A DNA stretch of 64,000 nt from Adiantum capillus-veneris (Eukaryota; Streptophyta; Polypodiopsida; Polypodiales; Pteridaceae): NCBI GenBank assembly GCA_014529385.2, contig CM043944.1:171731740-171795739 (forward strand). The letters are read 5' to 3'. Within the stretch, counting starts at the first letter, position 1. Every line of letters starts with the position of its first letter. Positions 10,300 through 20,639 of this stretch are shown in pieces. Under the pieces are notes generated by a model. It did no database searches and was not told the DNA's origin. It saw nothing but the letters and a program-made list of their open reading frames with translations. A program made the translations under genes and the position numbers.

Positions 10300-12484
10300 A
10301 ATAGAGTGCAAAGTTAGCAGATTTGTCGGATTTTCTCTGGAATGTCCTTTTAAACTGAAATGTTGATAATCTAGTCCAAATTGCTTCAAATCAATTTTTG
10401 AACAAGCAAAGATGCATAAAATCATGCAAGGAACAAAACTGTATGGTCAAAACAAAAATTTGCAACCAAAGTAAATAATCACGATTATTTACAGCTGGGA
10501 AAATTTTCAACTTTTTTGCAAACTTGGCTTTATAGGCTTGAAGTATGTGCCAATTACATGCTCTAAGGGAAATATGGGCTCATTTGAATGTACAGGGTGA
10601 AAATGGTACCAGATTTTGGCTTTAGGTCTCTGAATCAGTAGATATAAAAATCCAAATTGACTCAAAATTGGCTAGTGGGCTTATCTCAACATGCTCTTTG
10701 GATATATGATAACAAATTTTCCAAATTGCCCCATTTTTCCCAAAAAGTAAATAATTGCGATTATTAACGTTTTTCCCAAAATTGACAAATTTTTGGCATA
10801 GACTGGTTCTAGGCATGGTATAGAGCTTGGGTATGAATTATGAGGTGATTTGGATCAAGAAAAGTTGTTCAGAACCCAAATTTTGGCTTACACAGACTTC
10901 TTTGCGTTTTTTGGCAGTTTTGCAAGTAAAGGGTGGTCATTTTAGCTCGTACTTGATTTTTGGCATGTAATAGGTGTGTACACATGATAGGTGAGGTGAA
11001 TTGACAATTTCCAAGCAAAAATGTTGCAAAAGTAAATAATCACGATTATTTACAACAGTGACAAAAACTTTGCATGTAATAGGTGTCCTAAATTGAATTT
11101 GGTCAAGTTTGGTCATGCCGGCATCACTTTGTGCTCTGTCGACTCTGAATTCATCGTTTTTTGTGATTACTTTGTCTGTTAGGTTGGTCAGTCAACTTTG
11201 AGGCTTTGGACTTGTCTGTAACCTCGTCGTGAAGCTACCTGTCCAATTTTGGCTCATTTGGAGTCAGTTTGTCCTTGTACGTCGAGTTTGACGCTTTGTA
11301 ACCTTCGAGCCGTTTTCCGCTTTTCGAGGGCTTTACTTGATAGATTTCTCCAAACCAATCATATACATTGTATATGAGCCTCATTAGCAATCCATCTGTG
11401 GGGTCATGTCGGAATTATGGCCTTTCTCAAAAAACCCTAATTCTCTATTGGGGACCCCCTTGACCCTAGCCGAATGATCATCTGATGGTATGGAATTCTT
11501 CTATTATGTTAGGGCATGATATGGTTCAAATCCCATCCGATTTGGTCAAGCTGGCAGGCCGTAATGGTCACTTTTAGGTCGTAGGTCTTCGTGCAATGCT
11601 CGGCTTCTAGGTTTTTTTTAGGGCTTTAGACTAGCTACTGGCCGTACAAAATGGATCATTGATTACTAAGGAACTTACCCCTCATGTCTCCTGTGAGACG
11701 GCACTGAAAAAGGTCAACTGTGGGCTCTAGAAATGACGCGCGAAAGAAGCCGAAATGCTCTCTCTGCAAAGGCTCCAAGAGGAAATGAGGTGGTTTTAGC
11801 TTAGGCTGGATATCTATACCTGGACTTCCCGAACCATAGACTTCCCGAACCAATTTTCCCCAGATTCCCCCTTTAGTCCTATTAGGCCGTGAAATCTATG
11901 TTAGGCTCAAAAATTTCCAAAATCGGATTCCTGTAGCTCATTCTGCAAGAATTTTGCAAAAGTAAGCTTGGCCGCCTAATTTGGCCTTCCCGCTTCCATC
12001 TTCTGATTTTGTTGAAAATTTTTGTGCTTGTCTGTCTTGTCTTTCTGATCACCATCGTGTCTTCCGTTTTTCCATCTGAGCTTCCCTGCTATTTATTATT
12101 AATTTTTGACCTTTTTATTAAAAAAATCAAAGAAAATAGAAAATGCTCTAAAAAAACCAAGTGAAAATCCAATAATTAAGAAAATCCCTTGAAAAACACA
12201 GCTTTATTGTTCTTTGTTGGATTTCTCCATTTTTAAGCCTCCTTTTCAACAAAAATGATGAAAAATATCCCAAAAAATGACTATTTTTTGATGATTTTCT
12301 GATAGTATATATACTATTTACACTCATCGGGAAGATATTGTTTCGCGTTGTGTGGAGAAGATAAGTGCTCCTTTTTCTTCCAAACCTTTTTCATGTTAAG
12401 TTCCTTGTTCATAGATGCTCCATTTTGTGCTCGAATCCTTGGAATCGTCTTCTTTTTCTTTGGTGAAATTTTATGCACCCAGAT
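10300..12484 (-). other. G1 noncoding spacer between polyprotein and extra ORF
   Basis: Roughly 2.2 kb without convincing coding sequence. Its left part (10471-11053) carries three near-palindromes of the GTAAATAATC type at 276- and 285-bp spacing. The segment 12100-12300 is A-rich. Hypervariable, repeat-bearing 3' untranslated regions are known in Tat-lineage elements, and this spacer fits that pattern. Confidence 0.6.
10471..11053. repeat. Three phased near-palindromes in the G1 3' spacer
   Basis: Centres are at about 10481, 10757 and 11042. Each is GTAAATAATC, two central bases, then the reverse complement GATTATTTAC (the second copy has two changes). The same motif is repeated in the G1 5' leader at 36.4-37.5 kb. 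Confidence 0.9.
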
Positions 12485-13015
12485 CTAATTTGGTTTATCC
12501 ACAAGTTGTGCTTTTGGTACCCAGATTTTCCTGACTCCTTGCATGCTACTTGTAGCATTTGTTTGTCGAGGAGATGGAGAAGATTTACTTCGTGGATTGG
12601 TCCTCTGATTGCATCTTTTCCATTCCTCTTTGCTTGGTACAATAGGAACAATGAGTTGCCCTCCTTTAAGTGATAGCTTTAGCTGATTTGTATCCCAATC
12701 TGGTACTACTTTGTATGTACTCATCCAAGGAATGCCAAGAATCATCGTCTCATTCATGTGTTCATCTGGCAAGCATACAAACTGATGCGGACATGAGCAT
12801 CCATGTACTACCACGTTCAAGTTGACTACTCCCAATGTTGGAGCTGGATTCTTGTTGCATCCTTTGATTGTCGTTATTCCTGTGGTCAATGCTTCACTTG
12901 TTGCCTTCTTGTATGTGGAATAACTGATTGCATTCACTCTAGCTCCGGTGTCTACCAAAGCATTGGTGCTATGATTGTTGAGTTGTACTTTGATGCGGAG
13001 ATCCATTCCATCTAA
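12485..13015 (-). pseudogene. G1 second retropepsin-like domain, downstream of integrase
   Basis: The protein starts MDLRIKVQLNNH and contains NALVDTGARVNAIS, the D-T-G-A active-site signature of retroviral aspartic proteases, followed about 65 residues later by MILGIPWM, the hydrophobic-Leu-Gly motif that packs behind the active site. The spacing is right for a single retropepsin monomer, and such enzymes act as homodimers. A basic, Ser/Pro-rich tail follows, ending with RKIWVPKAQLV, a WVPK motif that recurs eight times in element D. The domain is in the same frame as the integrase C-terminus (stop at 13016-13018 between them). Normally Ty3 elements place protease before RT. The ordinary gag-side protease of G1 is lost by deletion, so I cannot say whether G1 once had two. 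Confidence 0.82.
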
Positions 13016-13018
13016 CTA

Positions 13019-13475
13019 GTCATCATCTGTTGAAACTGCGTCTTTAGGTAATTCCCATTGTCGATCATCTAGTTCCAAAGTGTTGATGGGAATCGGTATA
13101 TGTTGATTCTTGAGAGCAGCTTTACACTTGAGCACCCAAAGTCTAGCTTCCTCTTGGGCGTCATCAATAACATGTTGTCGCTTCATCTTTCTTTGTTTGG
13201 CTGCATGCATTCTCTCTAGCAATTCATTGGTTAGTGGCAAATTGTATTTCTTTAAACGACATCCACTAATCCAATTAGCCATTGGTTCACCATCTATGGT
13301 TGACAATTTTACTGCTCCACTTGGAGATACATCTTCAATGATAAATGGTCCATTTCCCTTTTTCTTAAACTTGGGAATGTGTTGCTTAAGGGAATAGACT
13401 AGAACTAAGTCCCCTTTCTTGAAAATTTTGGTGATTAAGTGGAAATCAAAAAACTGTTTTTGTTTCCTCTTTTGT
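13019..13475 (-). pseudogene. G1 integrase C-terminal domain
   Basis: After a one-base frameshift near 13470 (in an A-rich run) the polyprotein continues with FKKGDLVLVY, FKKKGNGPFIIEDV, GAVKLSTIDGE and ISGCRLKKYN, the typical SH3-like C-terminal domain of non-chromovirus integrases, and ends LERMHAAKQRKMK. The frame then runs on through an Ala/Glu-rich linker (VIDDAQEEARLWVLKC) to the retropepsin-like domain after a single stop at 13016-13018. No chromodomain is present. Confidence 0.85.
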
Positions 13476-15177
13476 GCATGATATGAGCTACAGCAGTTAG
13501 CCTTTGCTCGTCTAGCTTTTCCAAATCTTCAAGTCTTTCTGACAATTCATGTCCAGTCCACTCAAGAGTCTGTGCTACCCTTAATGTCCGTAATAGAAAT
13601 TCTATTGGCAGTATGGCATCAAGACCATAAACAAGGTTAAAGGGTATAGCATTTAAAGCCGTTTTGAATGAAACTCGATAAGCCCATAGAGCAACATGGA
13701 GATTCATTTCCCAGTATGTCCTTCCTGAACTAACCACTTTGGTCAGTACCGAGCTAAGAATTTTATTCGTATGCTCAGCTTGTCCGTTTGCTTGTGGGTG
13801 ATAGGGCGTTGATTTGTTATGGATAACCATAAACTCATTAAGAAAATACTCTATTATCTCGTTGAGGAAATGAGTTCCCCGATCACTGAAAATCTCTATT
13901 GACAATCCATACCTTACAAATACATACTCATATAAGAATGCAGCAGTGGTTCTGGCATCATTCTTTTGGGTTGCTTTAGCCTCGGCCCACTTGGTCAAAT
14001 AGTCCGTAGCTACAATGATATATTGAGCTTGGGTTCTATAAGCAGGTGACTGTATCGGTCCAACAAAATCTATACCCCATTTCACGAAGGCTCTAGCCCC
14101 CATCATTGGTCTTAAGGGCATGTTGTCTACTCGTGTTGGCATTTTTTCTCGTTGACAAGCATCACACCTTCGGACATATTCTTTGGCATCTGCAAAAAGA
14201 GTTGGCCACCATATGCCTACCATCACAATTGCTCTTGCGATGGTCTCACTAGAAAAGTGACCTCCAACTAACCCAGCATGTGCTTGTTCTATAATCGGAA
14301 TATAGTCGTTTTCATTTTCACAAAGACGCAAATGTTGATCCTTACCTATCTGATACAATTGGTTCCCAATGAGAGCATAGTCTCTTGCTTCCGTTTCAAT
14401 TGCTCCTTGACGGTGTTTACTCATATCCTCAGGAAATGTTCGGTTCGATAAGTGAGTAACCAAATAGTTACTCCACTTAGGAACAGGTGACATTTGAAAC
14501 AATGTTACATGAGGAATGGGTGGTTGTTTCTGACATTGAGGGCAATCTTTTACAAAAGATCGAACATCTCTTCTCATAGTCGGCCAAAATACTCCAAGTC
14601 TTAAGATTCGTTGCATAGTTTGGTCTTCCACAAAGTGAAGTCCTACTATGGTAACATGTGCTTGACTTAGGTACTGATCCCTTTCTTCAAGGTCAATGCA
14701 TAAAAGCAATATCCCGTCTTGATTTCTTTTATATAGCCTCCTAGCTAGTAATTGATACATAGCTGATTGCTCAATTAAATCAGTTGTGATAGGAAGTGGT
14801 GAATCCACTTGAGCTATTGTATCAATGACAATTTTTTTCGACCATCTAGGTGTCATTTCCACGGAGAACAAATGGGCATCTGGTAGATCATCATCTACCC
14901 CTTTAGGTGATTCCCCTGAAGCAATCCTGGACAAATGATATGCACGTTGATGTGTAGTGCGTTTTTTTACAACCATAGTGAAATCAAATTCGAGAAGAAT
15001 GATGAACGATCTCACTATTCTTCCTGTGTTGCATGGCTTGTTGACCAAATATAACAAAGCTTGGTTGTCCACAAAGAACACAAACTTGTTGGCCAATAGG
15101 TAATGTCTATACTTTTTAACGGCATAGATCATTCCTAGTCCTTCTCTTTCAGTGTTGGTGTAATTCTTTTCTTCCAT
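13476..15177 (-). pseudogene. G1 RNase H end, duplicated zinc-binding domain and integrase core
   Basis: About 567 codons are open. Residues 1-85 finish RNase H (EREGLGMIYAVKKYRHYL, FFVDNQALLYLV, YHLSRI). Then come two integrase-type zinc-binding domains. The first has H174, H181, C212 and C215; the second H300, H307, C338 and C341. Both have identical H-6-H-30-C-2-C spacing and share the GxxWPT and CxxCQ context. The catalytic core has D370 (GIDFVGP), D432 (FSDRGTH) and E468 (NGQAEHTNK), giving a perfect D-61-D-35-E. Integrase inserts the cDNA into host chromosomes. One zinc domain is the rule, so the duplication is unusual. Confidence 0.9.
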
Positions 15178-16122
15178 ATTTAGTTGTCAGCTAGCATAAG
15201 AAATAGGAAAGTCAATTTTTCCATCTCCTGGTTGGGCTAGTATACAACCAATAGCAAAGTTTGAAGCATCTACGTGTACGTGGAATACCTTATCCCAATC
15301 GGGTACTTTCAATATTGGAGCTGAGGTGAGAGCTTTCTTAAGCTTCATAAAGGATTCTTCACATGCCTCAGTTCATTCAAAGTGCGTAATCACGCTATAC
15401 ATGGGTTTTGCAATTATAGCATACATGTAGATGAACCGTCAGTAATATCCACAATGTCCCATGAAGGCTTGTACCCCTTTAATTGTTGTTGGTATAGGCA
15501 AATCAGCAATTACATGAATCTTTTCAATATCGGTAGCTATGCCATTTTTAGACACTATGTGTCCAAGGATTTTCCCTTGTCTTCCTATGAATGTGTATTT
15601 TTCCAGGTTTAAGCGAATCCTGTAAAGTCTACATTTCTCGAATACCTTTTTGAGGTGTTCCAAATGATCAGCTCGGATTGACGAATATACACATAAATCA
15701 TCCATGTATACTTCCAAGAATTTTCGAAGATATTCTTTGAAGGCATGGCTCATCAATCTCTAAAATGTGGCTGGAGCATTAGTTAACCCAAACGGCATAA
15801 CCCAATAGGCAAATATACCCCATTCTATTGGAAAAGCAGTTTTATGCTGATCTTTTGGGTCAACCAAAAGTTGATTGTATCTCGAAAAGTCGTCTAGGAA
15901 GCTGTAAGCTTCTTTTCCTACCACTCGTTCTAAAACGTGCTCCGTTATCGGAAGAGGAAAGTTGTCTCTAATGGTAGCTGCATTCACTTTTTTTAGATTA
16001 ACGCACACTCATAATTTCCCGTTCTTCTTAGGTACTACCACAATTGGGGACACCCAATCAGTGTGTTCAATTTCGTAAATGAATTCAGCTTTCTTTAGTT
16101 TTTCAATCTCTTCTTTACAACT
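15178..16122 (-). pseudogene. G1 reverse transcriptase
   Basis: Reading leftward: KEEIEKLKKAEF, WVSPIVVVPKKNG, VCVNLKKVNAATIRDNFPLP, SFLDDFSRYNQ, YWVMPFGLTNAPATF, the catalytic VYMDDLCVYS, FIGRQGKILGHIVS and YASxQLNMEEKNYT into RNase H. Stops occur near 16009, 15758, 15437 and 15375. The N-terminus is cut at about 16122 by the junction with C1. The sequence is a non-chromovirus Ty3 RT. The truncated fragment at 1-402 belongs to the same family. Confidence 0.9.
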
Positions 16123-17350
16123 ATGCACTGCGAGGTCAGTTTTTGCCTGTTCCGGGTCCGTTTGAGGTCATCTAAAAGGCCAAGGGTGCCCAAGTAAGAA
16201 AGATAAGTGTGGGAACTGAAAAAACTGAGAGAAGACCAGAAAAAACGTGGAGAGAAGAGGAGGAATAGCCGCGGGTGTGTTTTTGGGGTTTTTGGAGCCT
16301 GTTTTGGCCGTAAACTGCTCATCCGAGGTCGGATTTGAGCACTTTGATATTATAGACTGGGGTTTTGGGCCGTTCTAGACGCAATGGCACTGTCCATTTT
16401 TCCAAATTCCTCACTATTTTTTTGTTGTTTTGGTTGTGTAAGTTTCTCTTATGAGCGAAGCTTCTGCTCCAGTTTGTGATTGTATCTAGCTTATTTTACC
16501 CATATTGTGTGAGCTGTTTGCCCCCTTGGTGTTGGTCCAAGCTCATTTGTATCTAAATATCAAAAGTTCTCCTCTTTTGAGCTGAGTTTTTTGGTTGTGT
16601 GTGTGTGTGTGTCTCTCTCTCTGTGTGGAGTGGGTAAACGAATAGTCTCTCTCCTCTCGCTCCATCGGTGTGTTCTCTGTCTCGGCCAGGTGTGTTGTGT
16701 AAGTCGAGTGGTGCCCCATAGTGTGTGTGTGTATATCATCCCAAGAGTGTGTGTTAGGTCGTTATAGAGATGTTGTGTGTGTTTCCATCCTGCCCTCATT
16801 CTTTTGGCGTCCCCGCGGAGGATCTTCTTCGAGTACCTTCTACTTCGAGCTTCAAGCTTCAAGATTCGGGATTACAGGCTGCAGGTTACAGGTTATAGGT
16901 TACAGGTACAAGTACAGGTGATTCACACAGGTACAGGTAGCTGGAGTACAGTGATATACTAGCAGTGGTGTCACTTGCAGTTGTTGTGGGTATGCATCAC
17001 TTGGCGCCTGTTTGAGCACATTGTCTACTGGATTGTACATTACTTGTGGAAATTGCCATTGTACGCCTTTGTGGAGCCATATTTGGTTTTATTTGGCAGT
17101 CCCAACCATTTTTGAGACTTGGTCTGGAAGATAGTCATTTCTGAGACTTGACTATACGCGATTTGCATAAGCATTCGTGTGAGGGTCAATAGCGTGAGGT
17201 TTTATTGAGCTGGGGGATTCTCAAATGTGGAGATCCTTTCGGTGATACAGGTAGCTGGAGCACCCTTTTCGTGACCTTGCCATAGGCTATGTACTAGTGA
17301 TTCCTACTTGATGCTCGGGTTCTATTGTTGGCAGTTTATGCATACATATA
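16123..17350 (+). repeat. Truncated 5' LTR and leader of C1
   Basis: 16123-16790 aligns with the C2 3' LTR (50099-50860), with shared blocks such as CATCCGAGGTCGGATTTGAG and the short GT/CT tracts at 16600-16735. 16860-16930 carries a degenerate 7-bp tandem repeat of TTACAGG/TTATAGG type. I cannot place the LTR-leader boundary or a primer site, so the right limit is approximate. Confidence 0.65.
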
Positions 17351-17731
17351 CAGTTTATATTTTGGGTTCACACTGCTCTACTTTTAGGGAAACTCTGTCA
17401 AAATTTTTCCAAGTTATGATGGCTAGTCTTTGGGTCTTTTAAGCCATTTATGTTGTTATGCTGCTGAAATTTTGGTAAAATCAGAGGATAAGACAGGTGT
17501 GCTTTCTTGGAAGCTGCATGGTTGGCTTTAATGGATGATGTCCAGGAAGATTTTTTTCCAACAGCGCATAGTCTTTATGTTCGGGCCAAGAAGATTAAGA
17601 GAGATCCTAGAATGTCCTTTGCGTGTTGTAATTCCGATGATTAACTATGAAAACTCATTTGATGTGCATGTGTTTGTCCTTATCTAAAGACAAGCTCTAT
17701 TGAAGTTTCTGGGGATTGGGTTCGTAAAAAA
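17351..17731 (+). other. C1 leader before gag
   Basis: No convincing coding sequence or primer-binding site seen. It may include the end of the LTR. Confidence 0.35.
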
Positions 17732-18751
17732 TTGGGTTCTTGCACATGTGTTCGAAGGGATTCTCAAAGCATTGTAACTTGGGTAGCCATGGCTTTCTCT
17801 TATCCGGAGTTTCATGGAAGAAGTGATGAAGATGTGGAAGACTTTTTGGAAAAGATGGAAATTGCATGCATTAGCAACCAGATTCATGACCCTGCGCAGA
17901 TGTTACGCCTTCTCCAAATTTTTTTGAAGAGTGATGCACGAGTTTGGTCCAAAGCATTTGAAGAGGAGTTACGTGGGGCTGATCCACCCGTAAAGTTGAG
18001 TTGGGACAATCTAAGGCATGGATTGGAAGTGGAGTTTGTGAAGATAGAAGATCCTGACAAAGTGTGGCAAGAAGTACAGGCTTTAGTGCAAAAGGAAGGT
18101 GAGCCAGTAGATGCGTACATATGAAAGTTTTCATTGGCATGGGAGTGGATGTGCAGGGCCTTAGCACCACAGGTACCCCCGCCTGACATGATGAAGAAGG
18201 ATAGGTTCTTGGCTGGTCTTTGGGAGAATATACGTTGGAGAGTGGAGCTAAAGAAGCTTAGAACATATGAAGATGCATTGGAGGTGGCAAGGAACAAAGA
18301 GTGGAAGCTGAGAAAAATGATCCAGCTATTAGGAGTAGAGTCTTTGCCCATGAGGTCTGAATTTCAGCCTATGGATTCTTTACAAGGTCGCATGCCAGGG
18401 GTTCATCATGAACCAGTGGTTTCTGTTACTCCTCACGCTATGCCAGCAGTGGTCACTACAGTAGTGCAAGATGATGGCCTAAGGCAAGACATGAAGCAAG
18501 TGGTAGATTTAATGAAGAATCTCAGCCTAAACTTGCTACGTCAAGTGGGAAATAATCGGGGTCGAGGGAGGTTTGCAAATCATCCAGGAGGTGAAGAAAG
18601 ACCCAGGAATGGTGTTGGACAAAGTAATAGTAGGTTCTGGAGGCAGACGCCCACATGTTATAATTGTGAAGAGTTGGGCCACATCAGCCCGCAATGTGAT
18701 AATCCACCAAGGATGGGGGAGACATGTATCCATTGCCAAGACAGGTGCTAA
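17732..18751 (+). pseudogene. C1 gag (nucleocapsid-like) with one CCHC zinc knuckle
   Basis: Gag-like core: FSYPEFHGRSDEDVEDFLEKM, then FLKSDARVWSKAF, WDNLRHGLEVEF, an in-frame stop at 18122-18124, then MMKKDRFLAGLWENIRWRV and YEDALEVARNKEWKL. The C-terminus has a perfect zinc knuckle CYNCEELGHISPQC (CX2CX4HX4C) followed by a second CIHC pair. Gag would form the virus-like particle and bind RNA. F (43.4-44.2 kb) and C2 (46.8-47.5 kb) encode related proteins, so this family is repeated in the window. Confidence 0.9.
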
Positions 18752-19731
18752 CTAGGTCGAATGATTATGGCATCGAAATCAAGGGAGAATAAGGAACCAG
18801 TGGATTAACCCAGGAGGAAAAGGAAAAGACAAAAGTGCTAAGTGTAGTCACCTCGGAGAAGGCATCAAAGCTAGAGGATACATTAGTGATGCCTATTGGG
18901 AAGAGGACCACAGAGGACAAGGAAGGAATAAGTGCCCCAGGTACTAGCAAGAAGAAGGGAAAGAGCCATGAAGGCGAGGATGTCAAGGCGAAGAGGACAA
19001 GAAGGGCTCGTCGCAAGTTTCATGTTTCAGATTTTCCACTAGGGGATGGGCAATTAAGCTATGACTTGAAGGAGGATCTGACAAGCAGGAAGTCAGATGT
19101 TACTTTTGGGCAGCTTATAGAGATGGTGCCTAAGCTAAAGCGACAGTGGAAGAGGATGGTTAACCCAATGGAGAAAGAGCCAGAGAGGGGTTCAGTGAAG
19201 GTGTTGGCAATGGATGAGCTACCAGACATTTGTCCAATAGTAGATGTGTGGCACAAAAGAAAAAATTTGGGACAAGGTTATGTTGATGGCGGAGCCCAAA
19301 TATGTGTCATAACACACTCATGCATTGAGAAGATGGGTCTTACAGTGACTGGGGTGTCAGGGTTTCGGATCAGATTGGCCAACCATCAAAAATTAAAATG
19401 TTTGGGCGTTGTAAAGAGCTTAGAAGTGGAGGCATATGATGCAAAGGCAGTGGTTGATTTTCATGTGATGCCAGCGGGGTTGGGAGCATATCCTATTATA
19501 CTGGGCAGACCATGGTTACGTGCAGTAGGAGTTGTTCAGGATTGGAGACGTGGTACGATTAGCCTCTATGGAAAGACAAGTGCCAAGAAGCTATATAATA
19601 TGGACACAAGGAAATGATTGGAGGAGATTTATGAAGATGAAGATGAGTCTAGTGATGAAGACTATTCCACGGTGACAGATGAGGACAGTGATAGCACTAC
19701 CAGCAGTGATGAGGATGCTGATGTTACATTT
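18752..19731 (+). pseudogene. C1 protease (retropepsin) region
   Basis: A lysine-rich linker (KKKGKSHEGEDVKAKRTRR) leads to the retropepsin GYVDGGAQICVIT (Asp-Gly-Gly-Ala in place of the usual Asp-Ser/Thr-Gly-Ala) and YPIILGRPWLRAVG. The frame stops at 19615-19617; a very acidic tail (DEDESSDEDYST) follows until the junction with D at 19731. The equivalent F protein keeps the same DGGA motif, so the variant is a family trait and not a random mutation. Confidence 0.87.
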
Positions 19732-20162
19732 CTCGCGTGGAATGCTTGGCGTTGTCGCGTAGCTCTCCTCGAGCCTACAGCAATGGTGCAGTCGGATCTC
19801 CAATGTGTTGAGCGAGCCGGGCGTAGCGGGAGGATGAAGCTCACACTCACTCTCTTTCTCTCTCACACACAGTAGACGGCAGCGCTAAGTTTTGATTATG
19901 ATTAAAAGTCCTTTTACAAAATGACCTAGGTACCTTATATACTAAGGCTACCTTAGGTTTAACCAAAATTGGGGTTGAAAGGGTCAAATGGCTTTGTATT
20001 TACAATCTGGAAGTGCCATTGCACCCCGGATTCTGAAACTAGAATAACTACTCATTACAAATGACGTTTATAGCCATAATCCGCAGCATTTCATAACTCT
20101 CAAAAGATAAGACTTTGGTACAATACTTGAGTTATGTTGTGTTGTTGACCCAGCGGTCAACA
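19732..20162 (-). repeat. 3' LTR of D, truncated (left)
   Basis: Matches 31797-32227, ending GCGGTCAACA. The first roughly 526 bp of the LTR are missing where it abuts C1 protease, implying a deletion that also removed C1 RT. Confidence 0.92.
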
Positions 20163-20175
20163 TTCCCCCCTTCCG
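20163..20175 (-). other. Polypurine tract of D
   Basis: On the minus strand GCGGAAGGGGGGAA lies directly before the LTR start TGTTGACCGC. It is preceded by GTCGGGGACGACATGAAC. Confidence 0.88.
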
Positions 20176-20234
20176 CGTTCATGTCGTCCCCGACATGACC
20201 TGATTGTCGATGGCGATGTGGTCTTTGCTGTCGT

Positions 20235-20610
20235 TTTGTTGTTGGAAAGAAAGTATAGACTAAAGCCTTTGCAGTAGCTTGTCTTGTTCGTCCAATCCGA
20301 TGTACATAGTCTTCACATGATTGAGGAAAATCATAATTGATGACGAACTTTATGTCTTTCATATCCACACTCCGAGCTGCAGCATCTGTTTCTGTCATTA
20401 TAGGTCTACTGCCATATCTAAATTCAAAAAGAACCCAATGTCGTTGAACTTGACTCTTATCATCATGGATAGAGAAAGCTCCATCCATCATTTGCTCCAT
20501 CAAATCTGTGAATTCGTAGTATTTGTGATTTCAGAAACAACTTCTACAATCTGTAGAATTGAGTGATTGGCTTTCTGATCTTGTGAGCCAATGACAACTT
20601 TGTAAGGATT
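20235..20610 (-). pseudogene. Captured DEAD-box RNA helicase fragment
   Basis: Reading leftward from 20610: NPYKVVIGSQDQKANHSI, then LQIVEVVSE, a stop near 20503, then [64 protein letters not shown] and VYTFFPTT. These are the second RecA-like domain of p68/DDX5-type helicases: motif V (here [10 protein letters not shown]) and motif VI (YVHRIGRTR). Motifs I and II (the Walker A and DEAD boxes) are absent, and the stretch between the two parts is shorter than in intact helicases, so it is a partial, processed-looking copy. It lies in sense inside D, immediately before the polypurine tract. Confidence 0.9.
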
Positions 20611-20611
20611 T

Positions 20612-20639
20612 TGTTGTGTTTTTGACCCAGCGGTCAACA
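20612..20639 (-). repeat. Internal copy of the D LTR start next to the helicase fragment
   Basis: On the minus strand TGTTGACCGCTGGGTCAA and nine further bases repeat the first 27 bases of the D LTR with one mismatch. The helicase sequence starts directly after it. Confidence 0.85.

Larger units (their letters stand above)
16123..19731 (+). mobile_element. Element C1, left part (LTR, gag, protease)
   Basis: Plus-strand type-C element inserted in G1 close to the RT start. It matches C2 (46.4-50.9 kb) along LTR and gag. Its left edge begins part-way into the LTR compared with C2, so the first roughly 480 bp of LTR are missing. Its right edge at 19731 abuts a truncated D LTR. RT and RNase H, which should follow protease, are deleted. 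The element resumes at 32228. Confidence 0.8.
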
